Positions 48,936 through 57,860 of a stretch of 64,000 bases of DNA are shown here, piece by piece. The DNA is taken from assembly GCA_019739225.1 (NCBI GenBank), contig JAHHDT010000006.1, positions 598,501-662,500 on the forward strand. Direction: 5' to 3'. A program made the translations under genes and the position numbers. The first letter of the stretch is position 1. The number at the start of each line of letters is the position of its first letter. The notes beneath the pieces were generated by a model. That model was given only the letters and a program-made list of their open reading frames with translations, ran no database searches and was not told the DNA's origin. This DNA comes from Aquamicrobium sp. GTDB taxonomy: Bacteria > Pseudomonadota > Alphaproteobacteria > Rhizobiales > Rhizobiaceae.

Positions 48936-49856
48936 TCAGGCCGGATCGGTCGCGTCGTTCACCTGTTGCGTCCTGCTGAACTCCTCTACGAGGAAATCGA
49001 GAAACACGCGGATCTTCGGGGCGATGTGCTGTCGGGAGGGGTAGATCGCGTAGAGCGTGGTCTCCACGGTCTTCCAATCGTCCAGCACCGTTTGCAGTCG
49101 GCCCGCCGCAATATCCGCTTCGACATATGGGCGGGGTATCAGGCTCAGCCCGAAGCCGGCCCTTAGCGCATCGCGCACGGCGAGGCTCGACGTCACCGAA
49201 TAGTGGCTCTCGACTGCAACGCGCTCCGTCTTTCCGTTTTCGGTGAACTCCCAGACATCGGCGTGGCCGGAGAGACTGAACCGGATGCAGTTATGCGCGC
49301 CCAGATCGGCTGGCGTGGCCGGCACTCCGCGCTCGGCAAAATAGGAAGGTGCGGCGCAGACGACATGGGGCATGACCCCGAGCTTTCGCGCGATCAGGCT
49401 CGAATCCTCGAGATTGTCGCTGCCGCGAATCGCCATGTCGAACCCGTCCCGGATGAGGTCGACCCGCCTGTCATCCAGGTGCAGGTCGAGTTTCAGGTCG
49501 GGATAGCGGGATAGGAAACCGGGAATGGCGGTCGACAGCCGGGTCAGCGTCACCGTCATCGGCGCGCTTACCCGCAGCGTGCCGCCCGGTTCCGATTTGA
49601 TCGGACAAAGCGCCCGGTCGGCTTCGGCCAGCGCGTCGAGGGCGCGCTCGGCATGTTCGAGGTAAATCCTGCCTTCCTCGGTAAGCGCCATACGGCGCGT
49701 CGTGCGGTTGATGAGCCGCGCACCGAGATGCGCTTCGAGCTCGGCAATGTTCTTGCTGACGGCGGGCGCAGACAGGCCAAGGCTCCTGCCTGCCTGAGAG
49801 AAACTGTTCAGTTCCGCCACCTGACGGAACACCTGCATTGCTGTGAGCCGGTCCAT
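48936..49856 (-). CDS. LysR family transcriptional regulator (nitroreductase neighbour)
   Basis: A 306-aa LTTR of the CrgA/AaeR-like group. The HTH is FSQAGRSLGLSAPAVSKNIA (about 19-38), and the effector domain follows. It is divergent from a nitroreductase-EamA operon with a 105-bp shared region, suggesting it controls that operon. It is convergent with the other LysR gene. Confidence 0.9.
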   Translation of the reverse strand: MDRLTAMQVFRQVAELNSFSQAGRSLGLSAPAVSKNIAELEAHLGARLINRTTRRMALTEEGRIYLEHAERALDALAEADRALCPIKSEPGGTLRVSAPMTVTLTRLSTAIPGFLSRYPDLKLDLHLDDRRVDLIRDGFDMAIRGSDNLEDSSLIARKLGVMPHVVCAAPSYFAERGVPATPADLGAHNCIRFSLSGHADVWEFTENGKTERVAVESHYSVTSSLAVRDALRAGFGLSLIPRPYVEADIAAGRLQTVLDDWKTVETTLYAIYPSRQHIAPKIRVFLDFLVEEFSRTQQVNDATDPA

Positions 49857-49961
49857 CCGATATTTTCCTGAACGTGAATTACATGTTGCGTTATGGGATT
49901 ATTATCATTCCTTGGTAAATTGAATAGGTGTTGTCCAGACAACTCATTGCCTGGAGACACC

Positions 49962-50576
49962 ATGACCCATCCGACAATCGCCCTGATCGAGAAGCGCGTA
50001 TCGGCAAATCTCTTCGACGACACCCACACGCTTTCGGACCGGGAAATCGAAGAACTCATCCGGCTCGCAACGCGGGCACCGTCCGCCTACAACTTGCAAA
50101 ACTGGCGCTTCGTCGCCGTGCGGACGCCCCAGAGCAAGGCGCGGCTCCGCGCGCTGGCCTATGGCCAGGCCAAGGTGGAGCAGGCCTCTGTCACCTTCAT
50201 TGTCTGCGGCACGCTGCCGGATCATGCGGCAGTGCCCGTCCGACTGCGTCCGTTCGTGGACGCCGGTTTCATGCCGTCCGACATGGTATCGGGCTGGCTG
50301 GAAGGCGCGCGCGGCCAGTATGCCGATCCGCAGATGGCGCGTGACGAGGCGGTGCGCTCGGCAACGCTGGGCGCTGCCACGCTGATCTATGCGGCCGAGG
50401 CGATGGATTTGGCCTCGGGGCCGATGGTGGGCTTCGACGCAGGTGGGGTCGCGCGCGCTTTCGGCCTTGCGGTCGATGAGGTGCCCGTCATGCTGGTTGC
50501 CGTGGGGCGTGCCGCACCCGGCAACTGGCCGCAGAAGCCGAGGCGCCCGCTCGCCGAAGTCCTGGAAATCTCATGA
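49962..50576 (+). CDS. Nitroreductase family protein
   Basis: A 204-aa FMN-dependent oxidoreductase. The N-terminal basic FMN-phosphate site is LIEKRVSANLF, followed by ATRAPSAYNLQNWRFVAV; the C-terminal MLVAVGRAAPGNWPQKPRRPL is typical. Such enzymes reduce nitroaromatics or quinones. GGAG lies 8 bp before the ATG at 49962. It overlaps the EamA gene by 4 bp (ATGA). Confidence 0.9.
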   Translation: MTHPTIALIEKRVSANLFDDTHTLSDREIEELIRLATRAPSAYNLQNWRFVAVRTPQSKARLRALAYGQAKVEQASVTFIVCGTLPDHAAVPVRLRPFVDAGFMPSDMVSGWLEGARGQYADPQMARDEAVRSATLGAATLIYAAEAMDLASGPMVGFDAGGVARAFGLAVDEVPVMLVAVGRAAPGNWPQKPRRPLAEVLEIS

Positions 50577-51460
50577 AAACGCTCGGCTCCGACCTGCTTC
50601 TCACCGCGATCACCCCGATCGTCTGGGGTAGCACCTATATCGTCACCTCGCAGTTCCTGCCGGAGTTCTCGCCGATGACGGTGGCGATGCTGCGCGCACT
50701 GCCGGCCGGTCTGCTACTGCTTCTCATCGTGCGCCGGCTGCCGGAAGGCATCTGGTGGGCGCGCGCCTTCCTGCTTGGCGCGCTCAACATCTCGGTGTTT
50801 CTGAGCCTGCTGTTCGTTGCAGCCTACCGGTTGCCAGGCGGCGTCGCCGCGACGGTCCTGTCCGTGCAGCCGCTGATCGTCATCTTCGTTGCAAGGCTGC
50901 TACTCGGCAGTCCGATCCGCGCGCTGGCGGTTCTGGCGGCGGGGGCCGGTGTGGCAGGCGTGGCCCTGCTCGTCCTGTCGCCCGGCGCTGCGCTCGACCC
51001 GCTGGGCGTGGCTGCTGGGCTGGCCGGCGGCCTCTCCATGGGATTCGGCACGGTGCTCAGCCGCAAGTGGCAGCCGCCGGTTTCGCCGCTCGCGTTCACT
51101 GGCTGGCAGTTGACGGCCGGCGGCCTGCTGCTCGTTCCCATGGTTCTGGCCTTCGAGCCGCCGATGCCCTTGCCGACGCCCTCCAACCTGCTGGCGCTTG
51201 GCTGGCTCGGGCTGATCGGCGCGGCGCTGACCTATGTGCTGTGGTTCCGGGGAATTGCCCGGCTACCGTCAGCCGTCGTGTCGTCGCTGCTGTTCCTCAG
51301 TCCGCTGACTGCCGTGGTGCTCGGATGGTTGTTCCTGGGACAGGCGCTGAGTGTGCCGCAGATGGCCGGCTTCGTCCTCGTCATCGGCAGTATCTGGCTG
51401 GTCCAGCGCGCCGAACGCATCACGCCCCCGTCGCCGCGCATCGCGGAAGAGGCTGCATAA
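50573..51460 (+). CDS. EamA family transporter (YedA/RhaT-like)
   Basis: A 295-aa, ten-TM permease of the drug/metabolite transporter superfamily. The opening TPIVWGSTYIVTSQFLPEFS and the loop PSNLLALGWLGLIGAALTYV are family landmarks. Coupling to the nitroreductase gene suggests export of a compound the reductase acts on, or of its product; that is inference. A strong terminator follows. Confidence 0.9.
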   Translation: MKTLGSDLLLTAITPIVWGSTYIVTSQFLPEFSPMTVAMLRALPAGLLLLLIVRRLPEGIWWARAFLLGALNISVFLSLLFVAAYRLPGGVAATVLSVQPLIVIFVARLLLGSPIRALAVLAAGAGVAGVALLVLSPGAALDPLGVAAGLAGGLSMGFGTVLSRKWQPPVSPLAFTGWQLTAGGLLLVPMVLAFEPPMPLPTPSNLLALGWLGLIGAALTYVLWFRGIARLPSAVVSSLLFLSPLTAVVLGWLFLGQALSVPQMAGFVLVIGSIWLVQRAERITPPSPRIAEEAA

Positions 51461-51483
51461 AGCCGGCATCTGAAAAGACGAAA

Positions 51484-51508
51484 CCCCCGCGCATGGCGGG
51501 GGCCTTTT
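51484..51508. terminator. Bidirectional terminator between EamA and the min operon
   Basis: The stem CCCCCGC/GCGGGGG with a 5-base loop is followed by CCTTTT on the plus strand and by TTTCGTCTTTT on the minus strand. It serves two convergent transcription units. Confidence 0.8.
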
Positions 51509-51523
51509 CCGTGGGCTTAGGCT

Positions 51524-51715
51524 TCAGGCTCTGCCGGCGATGCCGGTGTTGCCAGCGAGGCGCGAGGTCGCGCCGGCCGCCTGTTCGCAGAGTTCCAGAT
51601 GCTTCGCCAGGGCCTCGTTCGACAGCACCGCGCTGATCGTGGTGATGTCGCGCCCCTGATACCTGGGCATCTGCTGGACTTCCTTCAGTCTTTCGAGAAG
51701 TGCTAGCCGGGTCAT
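51524..51715 (-). CDS. Small protein at the end of the min operon
   Basis: A 63-aa protein, MTRLALLERLKEVQQMPRYQ..., mostly helical in appearance with two cysteine-free halves and one Cys near the middle. A strong AAGGAGGG ribosome site lies 6 bp before the ATG. It starts 43 bp after the minE stop on the same strand and is followed by a terminator, so it belongs to the minCDE transcript. I do not recognise the family. Confidence 0.65.
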   Translation of the reverse strand: MTRLALLERLKEVQQMPRYQGRDITTISAVLSNEALAKHLELCEQAAGATSRLAGNTGIAGRA

Positions 51716-51758
51716 GATGGCCCTCCTTTGCTGATGTGACAGGGGTTGCGGCGGCCGG

Positions 51759-52037
51759 TCAGGCTGCCTTCTTGCGCGTGCCCTTGCCTGCCTCGAACGG
51801 TATCTCGATGTCGACGGCAAGGGTGGAGACCTGGGCGCCGCGCTCCATCTTCACGCTGACCTTCTCGTCGTCGATCTTCATGTGCTTGGAGATCACGGCG
51901 AGGATTTCGTCGCGCAGCTTGTTGACGAGGTCGGAGCCGCCGGTCGATGCGCGCTCGTGGGCAAGCAGCACCTGCAGGCGCTCGCGCGCGGCCGGTGCCG
52001 ATTCCGGTGAACGGGAAAAGAAACGAAGCAGGTTCAT
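51759..52037 (-). CDS. minE: Cell division topological specificity factor MinE
   Basis: A 92-aa MinE. The N-terminal amphipathic membrane/MinD-binding part ([20 protein letters not shown]) and the anti-MinCD helix [10 protein letters not shown] are present, with the C-terminal dimerisation domain after it. It drives the MinD oscillation that places the septum at midcell. It overlaps minD by 4 bp. Confidence 0.95.
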   Translation of the reverse strand: MNLLRFFSRSPESAPAARERLQVLLAHERASTGGSDLVNKLRDEILAVISKHMKIDDEKVSVKMERGAQVSTLAVDIEIPFEAGKGTRKKAA

Positions 52038-52849
52038 GCCGCCTTCCTTCCGAAAATCTTGCCGAAGAAGCCCCGCTTCTCGCCCGGAACGGTAATCGGC
52101 AGCGCATCACCCTTGAGCCTGCGTGCCGCTTCGAAATAGGCCCGCGCCGGCGCGCTGGCGCCGTCTGCGAGGGTGACTGGCGAGCCGAGGTTGGAGGCGC
52201 GCAGCACGTCCATGCTCTCCGGCACGATGCCCAGCAGCGGGATCGACAGAATTTCGAGGACGTCGTCGACCTTCAGCATGTCGCCGCGCTCGGCGCGTGC
52301 CGGCTCGTAGCGGGTCAGAAGCAGGTGCTTGTCCATGCGCTCGCCCTTTTCCGCCTTCACGGTCTTGGAATCGAGCAGGCCGATGATGCGATCCGAATCG
52401 CGTACCGAGGAAACTTCCGGATTGGTCACGACGATGGCGATATCGGCATGGCGCATGGCCAGCGTCGCGCCGCTCTCGATGCCGGCGGGGCTGTCGCAGA
52501 TCACCCAGTCGAACGCGGTCTTCAGCGCCGCGATGACCTTTTCCACGCCCTCGGGCGTCAAATTGTCCTTGTCGCGCGTCTGCGAGGCCGGCAGCAGGTA
52601 GAGCGTTTCGACACGCTTGTCGCGGATCAGCGCCTGGGTGAGCTTGGCCTCCCCCTGGATCACGTTGACGAGGTCGTAGACCACGCGCCGCTCGGCGCCC
52701 ATGACGAGATCGAGATTGCGCAGGCCCACATCGAAGTCCACGACCACGACCTTGTCGCCGTTCTGCGCAAGCGCGGCGCCTAGAGCGGCGGTGGAGGTCG
52801 TCTTGCCGACGCCGCCCTTGCCCGATGTGACCACGATTACCTTGCCCAT
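52034..52849 (-). CDS. minD: Septum site-determining ATPase MinD
   Basis: A 271-aa ParA/MinD ATPase. The deviant Walker [10 protein letters not shown] begins at 10, with Lys11 and Lys16. The C-terminal amphipathic membrane-targeting helix [10 protein letters not shown] is intact. It recruits MinC to the membrane. It follows minC by 34 bp and overlaps minE. Confidence 0.96.
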   Translation of the reverse strand: MGKVIVVTSGKGGVGKTTSTAALGAALAQNGDKVVVVDFDVGLRNLDLVMGAERRVVYDLVNVIQGEAKLTQALIRDKRVETLYLLPASQTRDKDNLTPEGVEKVIAALKTAFDWVICDSPAGIESGATLAMRHADIAIVVTNPEVSSVRDSDRIIGLLDSKTVKAEKGERMDKHLLLTRYEPARAERGDMLKVDDVLEILSIPLLGIVPESMDVLRASNLGSPVTLADGASAPARAYFEAARRLKGDALPITVPGEKRGFFGKIFGRKAA

Positions 52850-52883
52850 TGACCTCTCCTGTTCTTCTGGGACGCGCCCCGGC

Positions 52884-53618
52884 TCAGCCGAGAATTCCGG
52901 TATTGACCTTTTCGCCGTCGAGCCAGATCTGCACGGCCCGCCCGCGCAGGTCCGGCTCCATGTCCTCGGCCGTCTTGTAGAAGCCGTCGATGGCGATCAG
53001 CTCGGCTTCGAGCTTGCTGCAGAAAATGCGCGCGGCACCGTCGCCGCGGGTGCCTGCCATCGCGCGTCCGCGCAGCGTGCCGTAGACGTGGATCGAGCCG
53101 CCGGCGACGACTTCCGCGCCGGATGCGACCGAGCCCACGATCGTCACGTCGCCTTCGGGAAAGAAGATCGACTGGCCCGAACGCACCGGCTCCGTCACCA
53201 CGATCGACGGCACGACGCTTCCGCTCAATGGCTGGGCGGGTGCTGCGCTCAGCGGCGCGTCGGTTTCGTCCGCCTCCTCGCCGCCCGGTTCCTCGAAATC
53301 CGAGGCGGGGCGGCCGTCGGTCATCGCCGGCGGCATATCGGAGCCCAGCATTGACGGGCGGGCGCCCTCGATGCCCATGATGCGCACGTTGCGCTTGCCG
53401 AGCTCGCCGATCAGTTCGCGCAATTCCGCCCGGTTGGTGTCGAGCCCGTCGACGTCGAGCACCACCGGCCTGCGCAGGAAGAAGCCGGCGGAGCGGGCAG
53501 CAAGATCGTCCAGTCGCGCGAGCCAGTCCTCGAAGGGCAACTCCGGGGTCAGCGCAAGGGCAAGGAAGGACCGCCCCTTGAGGCGGATGGGCCTGGGTTG
53601 AGTTAACACGTTGGTCAT
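52884..53618 (-). CDS. minC: Septum site-determining protein MinC
   Basis: A 244-aa FtsZ-assembly inhibitor. The N-terminal domain begins PIRLKGRSFLALALTPELPF; the C-terminal beta-helix domain has SGQSIFFPEGDVTIVGSVAS, GGSIHVYGTLRG and the MinD-binding face. A linker rich in Ala, Glu and Pro separates them. The ATG at 53618 is chosen over a TTG at 53666; both have weak ribosome sites. It is the first gene of minC-minD-minE. Confidence 0.94.
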   Translation of the reverse strand: MTNVLTQPRPIRLKGRSFLALALTPELPFEDWLARLDDLAARSAGFFLRRPVVLDVDGLDTNRAELRELIGELGKRNVRIMGIEGARPSMLGSDMPPAMTDGRPASDFEEPGGEEADETDAPLSAAPAQPLSGSVVPSIVVTEPVRSGQSIFFPEGDVTIVGSVASGAEVVAGGSIHVYGTLRGRAMAGTRGDGAARIFCSKLEAELIAIDGFYKTAEDMEPDLRGRAVQIWLDGEKVNTGILG

Positions 53619-53659
53619 CTTGGTAAATTTTCGGTTGACCCGATCTACCGAAAAAATGG

Positions 53660-53674
53660 TTAACAAGTGGTAAA
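53660..53674 (-). promoter_or_regulatory. Candidate CtrA box upstream of minC
   Basis: On the minus strand the sequence reads TTTA-N7-TTAA followed by CC, one mismatch from the CtrA consensus TTAA-N7-TTAAC. It lies about 45 bp before the minC ATG. CtrA control of min genes is known in Sinorhizobium, so the site is plausible. Confidence 0.4.
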
Positions 53675-53794
53675 CGCAGCCATGCCGACCGCCAGGCGGC
53701 CGAAAATGTGATCGGTTGTAACATGGCGGGTGCGATGGCCTGCGTCAGGGCGATTTGCCTTTACATCAAGACGCTCGGCAGCACGCCAAAGGCG

Positions 53795-54721
53795 TCACGG
53801 TTGCACGTCTGTGATGGGATTGGCGCCGCCGTATTTCATGAACCGTCCGGGTGGCAGGCCCACATGCCTGCTGAATGCCGTGCTGAATGTGCTCGCCGAT
53901 CCATAACCTATCCGATCGGCAACCTCGTCGAGCGCGATTCCTCCGTCGCGAAGCAGGTTCTTGGCTACAGCCATGCGCCACGACAGCAGGTACTCGATTG
54001 GTCGCGCGCCCACCATTCGCACGAATCGATCGAAGAAGGCCGAGCGTGACATGCCCGCCTCGCGCGCAAGCTCGGGAATGGTCCAGGGCCGTTGGAGATC
54101 GCCATGCATCCCGCGCAACGCCGCTGCAATGCGGGGGTCTGCAAGCCCGCGGAGGAGGCCAGGCCGGGTCTGCGCCATCGGAGCCGCCCGAAGCGCCTCG
54201 ATCAGCAGGATTTCGACCAGTCGCTCCAGGATCAGGTCGCGACCGATCTCGTCGCGTCCGGCCTCCTCGCCGACGAGACGCACCAGTTGCGTCAGCCGGG
54301 TGACGCCGCGGATATGGATCATGCGCGGCAGCAGCGAGACGAGAAGCTCCGCATCGGGCGAGCCGAAAGAGAAATAGCCGCCGAACTGCCGGACATCGGG
54401 CGGCCCCTCTGCCCGCCCGTAGCGAACCTCCCTGTCGGGCGGCGGCGCGGTCTTGGGATCGATGCGCAAAGCGGGCGCGGGCTCGAAACCGGACATGGTG
54501 AAGGCGGGCGTGGCCGGCAGAAGAACGAAATCCCCTTCCTCAAGGACGACCGGCGCTTCGCCGTCGACTGCCAGGCGGCACCTGCCCTCCGTCACGGCGC
54601 AAAAGCCCGGTTCGCCGAATTCGGCATAACGTACGGCCCACGCACCGGCTCCGCTGATCCCCTTGGAGAACACGGCACGCGGCCGCAGCAACTGGATCAC
54701 CTGAGACAATGGATCGGTCAT
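53795..54721 (-). CDS. AraC family transcriptional regulator with cupin domain
   Basis: A 308-aa regulator of the cupin_6/AraC type. The N-terminal cupin is marked by WAVRYAEFGEPGFCAVTEG, and the C-terminal pair of HTH motifs spans about 205-300 (TIPELAREAGMSRSAFFDRF and ALDEVADRIGYGSASTFSTA). It is divergent from the SDR gene with a 98-bp gap. In other bacteria this arrangement regulates the adjacent oxidoreductase. Confidence 0.9.
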   Translation of the reverse strand: MTDPLSQVIQLLRPRAVFSKGISGAGAWAVRYAEFGEPGFCAVTEGRCRLAVDGEAPVVLEEGDFVLLPATPAFTMSGFEPAPALRIDPKTAPPPDREVRYGRAEGPPDVRQFGGYFSFGSPDAELLVSLLPRMIHIRGVTRLTQLVRLVGEEAGRDEIGRDLILERLVEILLIEALRAAPMAQTRPGLLRGLADPRIAAALRGMHGDLQRPWTIPELAREAGMSRSAFFDRFVRMVGARPIEYLLSWRMAVAKNLLRDGGIALDEVADRIGYGSASTFSTAFSRHVGLPPGRFMKYGGANPITDVQP

Positions 54722-54819
54722 TTCGGACTATGGCCAATTAAAAGCGGACTTATGATCGAAGATAGTCCTGATATTGCCTGCTACATCGGTCCTGTCAACT
54801 TAAAACACAGGAGACCGAA

Positions 54820-55563
54820 ATGAAGACTGTTCTTATCACCGGTTGCTCATCCGGTTACGGGCTGGAGACCGCGCGCCATTTCCATTCACGAGGCTGGATG
54901 GTGATCGCGACCATGCGCTCTCCACGCGAGGGGCTGTTCCCCGCGTCGGATCGCATCCGCATCCTGCCCCTGGACGTGACAAGCAGTGAAAGCATCGCGG
55001 CCGCGATCGCCGCGGCGGGTCCGCTCGACGTGCTGGTCAACAATGCCGGCATCGGCGTGGTAGGGGCGTTCGAGGCAACCCCGATGCCTCATGTGCGCAA
55101 GGTCTTCGAGACGAATACCTTCGGGGTGATGGCGATGACGCAGGCTGCGATACCGCAGATGCGTGCGCGTCGGTCCGGTGTCATCGTGAACGTCACATCG
55201 AGCGTTACGCTCGCGCCGATGCCGCTGGCGGCGGCCTATACGGCGAGCAAGCAGGCGATCGAAGGTTTTACCGGCTCGCTGGGGCATGAACTCGGCGCCT
55301 TCGGGGTGCGGGTGAAGCTGGTCGAACCGGGCTACGCCCCGACGACGCGGTTTTCAGCCAATACCGACATCGCCGTGGATGAACTCATACCTCATGACTA
55401 TGCGGATTTCGCTCGCCCGATCTTTGCCGAATTCGCCAGTCCGGCGCTGACGACCAGTGAAAGGGATGTGGCGGAAGCCGTGTGGCTGGCGGCGAACGAC
55501 ACATCGAGCCGGCTGCACTATCCCGCTGGACCGGACGCCGTGGCGCTTGCGCAGGTGGCATGA
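54820..55563 (+). CDS. SDR family oxidoreductase (AraC-regulated)
   Basis: A 247-aa short-chain dehydrogenase. The cofactor loop TGCSSGYG is at 7-14, NNAG is conserved (VNNAGIGVVG), and the YTASK catalytic pair is in AAAYTASKQAIEG. AGGAG precedes the ATG. It is single, opposite an AraC/cupin regulator; the substrate is unknown. Confidence 0.9.
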   Translation: MKTVLITGCSSGYGLETARHFHSRGWMVIATMRSPREGLFPASDRIRILPLDVTSSESIAAAIAAAGPLDVLVNNAGIGVVGAFEATPMPHVRKVFETNTFGVMAMTQAAIPQMRARRSGVIVNVTSSVTLAPMPLAAAYTASKQAIEGFTGSLGHELGAFGVRVKLVEPGYAPTTRFSANTDIAVDELIPHDYADFARPIFAEFASPALTTSERDVAEAVWLAANDTSSRLHYPAGPDAVALAQVA

Positions 55564-55605
55564 AGGAAACGACGCCGAGGGCGAACCCGCTTCGTAAAAA
55601 TCACA

Positions 55606-55637
55606 GCATCGCCCTCGCGGAAACCCCGGTTCGGACC
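55606..55637 (+). repeat. Dispersed intergenic repeat, copy 1
   Basis: These 32 bases starting GCATCGCCCTCGCGG match 28 of 32 positions at 58033-58064. The copy runs into the hairpin at 55621-55659. It looks like a small rhizobial intergenic repeat family. Confidence 0.55.
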
Positions 55638-55659
55638 TGGCAAAGGTCCGGCCGGGTTT
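55621..55659. terminator. Hairpin between convergent SDR and transporter genes
   Basis: The inner stem CGGACC/GGTCCG and the outer, bulged stem AAACCCCGG/CCGGGTTT form one long hairpin. It sits between convergent stop codons, and no long T-run follows, so it is a structural rather than classic terminator. Confidence 0.5.
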
Positions 55660-55689
55660 GATGCCCGGCTCGCCGTGCAAGCTGTGTCG

Positions 55690-56667
55690 TCAGCGGCTGT
55701 CCGCGATCGGGTTCGGCGGGCGGAACGCCCACGCAAAGAAGGTCTCGTCGGAAAGGGTTTTGAGACAGGCGGCAACCAGAGCCGTTGCCGCCACGGCGAA
55801 GGCCAGTCTCCCGAACAGAACACTGCTCATGTCCGCACCGAGCGCCATGACGACCAGCGTGTCCTCGATGATGCTGTGGGCAAACCCCATGAAAACGCAG
55901 GACAGGAAGACCTGGCGCGGAGATACCGCGCCCGATCGCGCCTCGCGAATCAACAAACCGCCTCCATAGGAAATTCCGAGGAACAGACCGACCGCGGTGA
56001 AATGCCCTGCTTCCTCGCGTATGCCGGCAAGCCGCAGCAGGGGCGCGAGCGCCTTCATCATGAGTTTCAGGATGCCGGTGGCGCGCAGAATCTCCAGGCC
56101 CCACGACAGGACCAGCAGGATGACGAGCATTGAAATCATCATCTCGAGCAGGCCGACGAAGAAGCCGGGCCAATCCTGTGTCGCGCTCATCGGGATCAGG
56201 GCCGGGCTCACCGGAGCCGACAACCAGCCGGTGGCTGCAAACAGACGATGCAGAATGAAAGCGTACAGCACGCCGCCCGCGACACGGAGCAGGGTTGTCG
56301 CGATCATGCCGGGACCTGCCTTCTGGATGATCTTCTGCTCGATCGGCAGACCATGCGCAAACAGAAGCAGCGCCGAAAAGACGGTAACGTCGGCGACGCT
56401 CAAAGATGTCACCGGGACGAGGGTAAAGACCAGCGGAATGGCTCCCCAGATCCCGACCAGCATCCCGCTCAGCCATGCCAGTCCCAGTTCCGGCGGCAAC
56501 CCTACGACGGCCATCACCGGAGCGAATGCCGGGGCGACGGCTTCGACCACACCGATACGCGACAGGATTTCCGCGGCGATCGTGATCGGAACCATGATCC
56601 GCGCCAGCACCCAATAGATTTCGAACGTTTCCCGGGTTTTACGCAGAGCGGTCGTGAGGACGGGCAT
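55690..56667 (-). CDS. Nucleoside-recognition (Gate) domain membrane protein
   Basis: A 325-aa polytopic membrane protein with two Gate-like halves, seen as WLSGMLVGIWGAIPLVFTLV and SCVFMGFAHSIIEDTLVVMA. About eight TM helices are present. Relatives are linked to nucleoside or small-solute transport and to spore maturation proteins; the substrate is unknown. AGGAG precedes the ATG at 56667. It is divergent from an Lrp/AsnC regulator, which may control it. Confidence 0.85.
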   Translation of the reverse strand: MPVLTTALRKTRETFEIYWVLARIMVPITIAAEILSRIGVVEAVAPAFAPVMAVVGLPPELGLAWLSGMLVGIWGAIPLVFTLVPVTSLSVADVTVFSALLLFAHGLPIEQKIIQKAGPGMIATTLLRVAGGVLYAFILHRLFAATGWLSAPVSPALIPMSATQDWPGFFVGLLEMMISMLVILLVLSWGLEILRATGILKLMMKALAPLLRLAGIREEAGHFTAVGLFLGISYGGGLLIREARSGAVSPRQVFLSCVFMGFAHSIIEDTLVVMALGADMSSVLFGRLAFAVAATALVAACLKTLSDETFFAWAFRPPNPIADSR

Positions 56668-56784
56668 TCGTGAGCTCCTGTGATGTTGCCCGCAACTGCT
56701 AGCGGAATCGGTTTCGCATTTGTGGTCAAAGATTGCGGTAGCGTGCAATTTTATTGCATTCTGGCTTCTTGAGGGATGCCGCGC

Positions 56785-57237
56785 ATGGACCGGATCGACA
56801 AAAAGCTTCTGAACCTGCTGCAACGCGATGCATCAAGGACAAATGTGGACATGGCCGAAGAGGTCGGCCTGTCCCCGTCCAGTTGCCTGCGCAGGCTCCG
56901 GCGCCTTCGCAAGACGGGCGTCATCGACCGCATCGTAGCTATCCTGAACCCCGCCCGGGCCGGCCGCGTGTTGAAGGCGCTGGTCACTGTCGAACTCAAG
57001 CTGCATGGCGAGCAGCACATGCGCCGCTTTCTCGACCTGGCGACGGCCGAGGAAGCCGTATCGCAGGCCTATGCGGTGACAGGGGAGACAGATGTCGTGC
57101 TGATGCTGCGCCTGCGCGACATGGACGAGTATGACGCGCTTTGCGACCGCCTCTTCCGTGACCGCACGAACGTGGCGCGCTTCTTCACCATGGTGGTGAT
57201 CCGCACCGCGAAGGACGAAACGGCAATTCGACTTTGA
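56785..57237 (+). CDS. Lrp/AsnC family transcriptional regulator
   Basis: A 150-aa feast/famine regulator. The HTH is VDMAEEVGLSPSSCLRRLRR, and the RAM ligand domain follows with VSQAYAVTGETDVVLMLRLR. The ATG at 56785 is 9 bp after GAGGG; an in-frame ATG at 56776 is too close to it. It probably regulates the divergent transporter gene. Confidence 0.9.
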   Translation: MDRIDKKLLNLLQRDASRTNVDMAEEVGLSPSSCLRRLRRLRKTGVIDRIVAILNPARAGRVLKALVTVELKLHGEQHMRRFLDLATAEEAVSQAYAVTGETDVVLMLRLRDMDEYDALCDRLFRDRTNVARFFTMVVIRTAKDETAIRL

Positions 57238-57325
57238 AACGGCTAGACGCCGCTCCGATGAGTTCAGCGACCCATTCGCGACACTTCAAAGGGGAAAGGA
57301 GTTTGCGGCTGTACGGAAATCCCGT

Positions 57326-57613
57326 ATGTTTATGGCTATGACGCCTGACAGGTTCGACCCCGCCAAGGATGCGACAAGCCGCGAGAAGCACAAACTGCCA
57401 CTGGCCTTTGGCGATCAAATTCTTGAGGACGACAACCATCTGATTATTCCTTCCATCCGCGAAATCGATGGAGAGGAAGGCTTCAACGTGATCGGGGTCG
57501 TCGGGGAGAAACTATTCACCGGCGTTTTCGTCTGGCGGGGCGACCTGCCCCGCTCTATGTCGGTTAGAAGGAGCAGCAAAGGTGAAGAAAGAGCATATCA
57601 AGCTGCCTGCTGA
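57326..57613 (+). CDS. BrnT-like toxin
   Basis: A 95-aa protein resembling the BrnT/DUF497 RNase toxin. Recognisable features are RFDPAKDATSREKHKLPLAF at the N-terminus and the final RRSSKGEERAY block. Canonical BrnT is similar in length. The gene precedes and overlaps the antitoxin-like gene by 32 bp. Three near ATG codons (57326, 57332, 57338) leave the exact start open. Confidence 0.8.
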   Translation: MFMAMTPDRFDPAKDATSREKHKLPLAFGDQILEDDNHLIIPSIREIDGEEGFNVIGVVGEKLFTGVFVWRGDLPRSMSVRRSSKGEERAYQAAC

Positions 57614-57860
57614 TCCGGTCGACGCCGAAGATTTCGAGGTTACAGCCGAGGCGCTGGACCGGGGTCAACGCGCGCGGCTGATCCGCAAGACGAGGACTGC
57701 GCTTGGTTTGTCGCAGTCGGAGTTTGCCAATCGCTTCCGGGTTCCGGTCGGTACGCTGCGCGACTGGGAGCAGGCGCGAGCGACCGCGCCGGATTTTGCT
57801 ATCGCCTATGTCCGAGTGATCGGCCGACATCCCGATATGGTGGCGAAGGCGGTCGCATAG
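57582..57860 (+). CDS. Helix-turn-helix antitoxin of the BrnT-like pair
   Basis: A 92-aa protein starting with GTG 9 bp after AAGGAG. It contains a Cro/C1-type HTH (LGLSQSEFANRFRVPVGTLR) in the second half. It is the likely antitoxin and autorepressor of the pair. Canonical BrnA is of ribbon-helix-helix type, so this HTH partner is a variant. Confidence 0.75.
   Translation: MKKEHIKLPADPVDAEDFEVTAEALDRGQRARLIRKTRTALGLSQSEFANRFRVPVGTLRDWEQARATAPDFAIAYVRVIGRHPDMVAKAVA

Noticed and set aside
53619..53666. An upstream TTG start for minC
   Set aside because: It would add 16 residues with no counterpart in MinC and would overlap the likely promoter and CtrA-like site; the ATG at 53618 is simpler.
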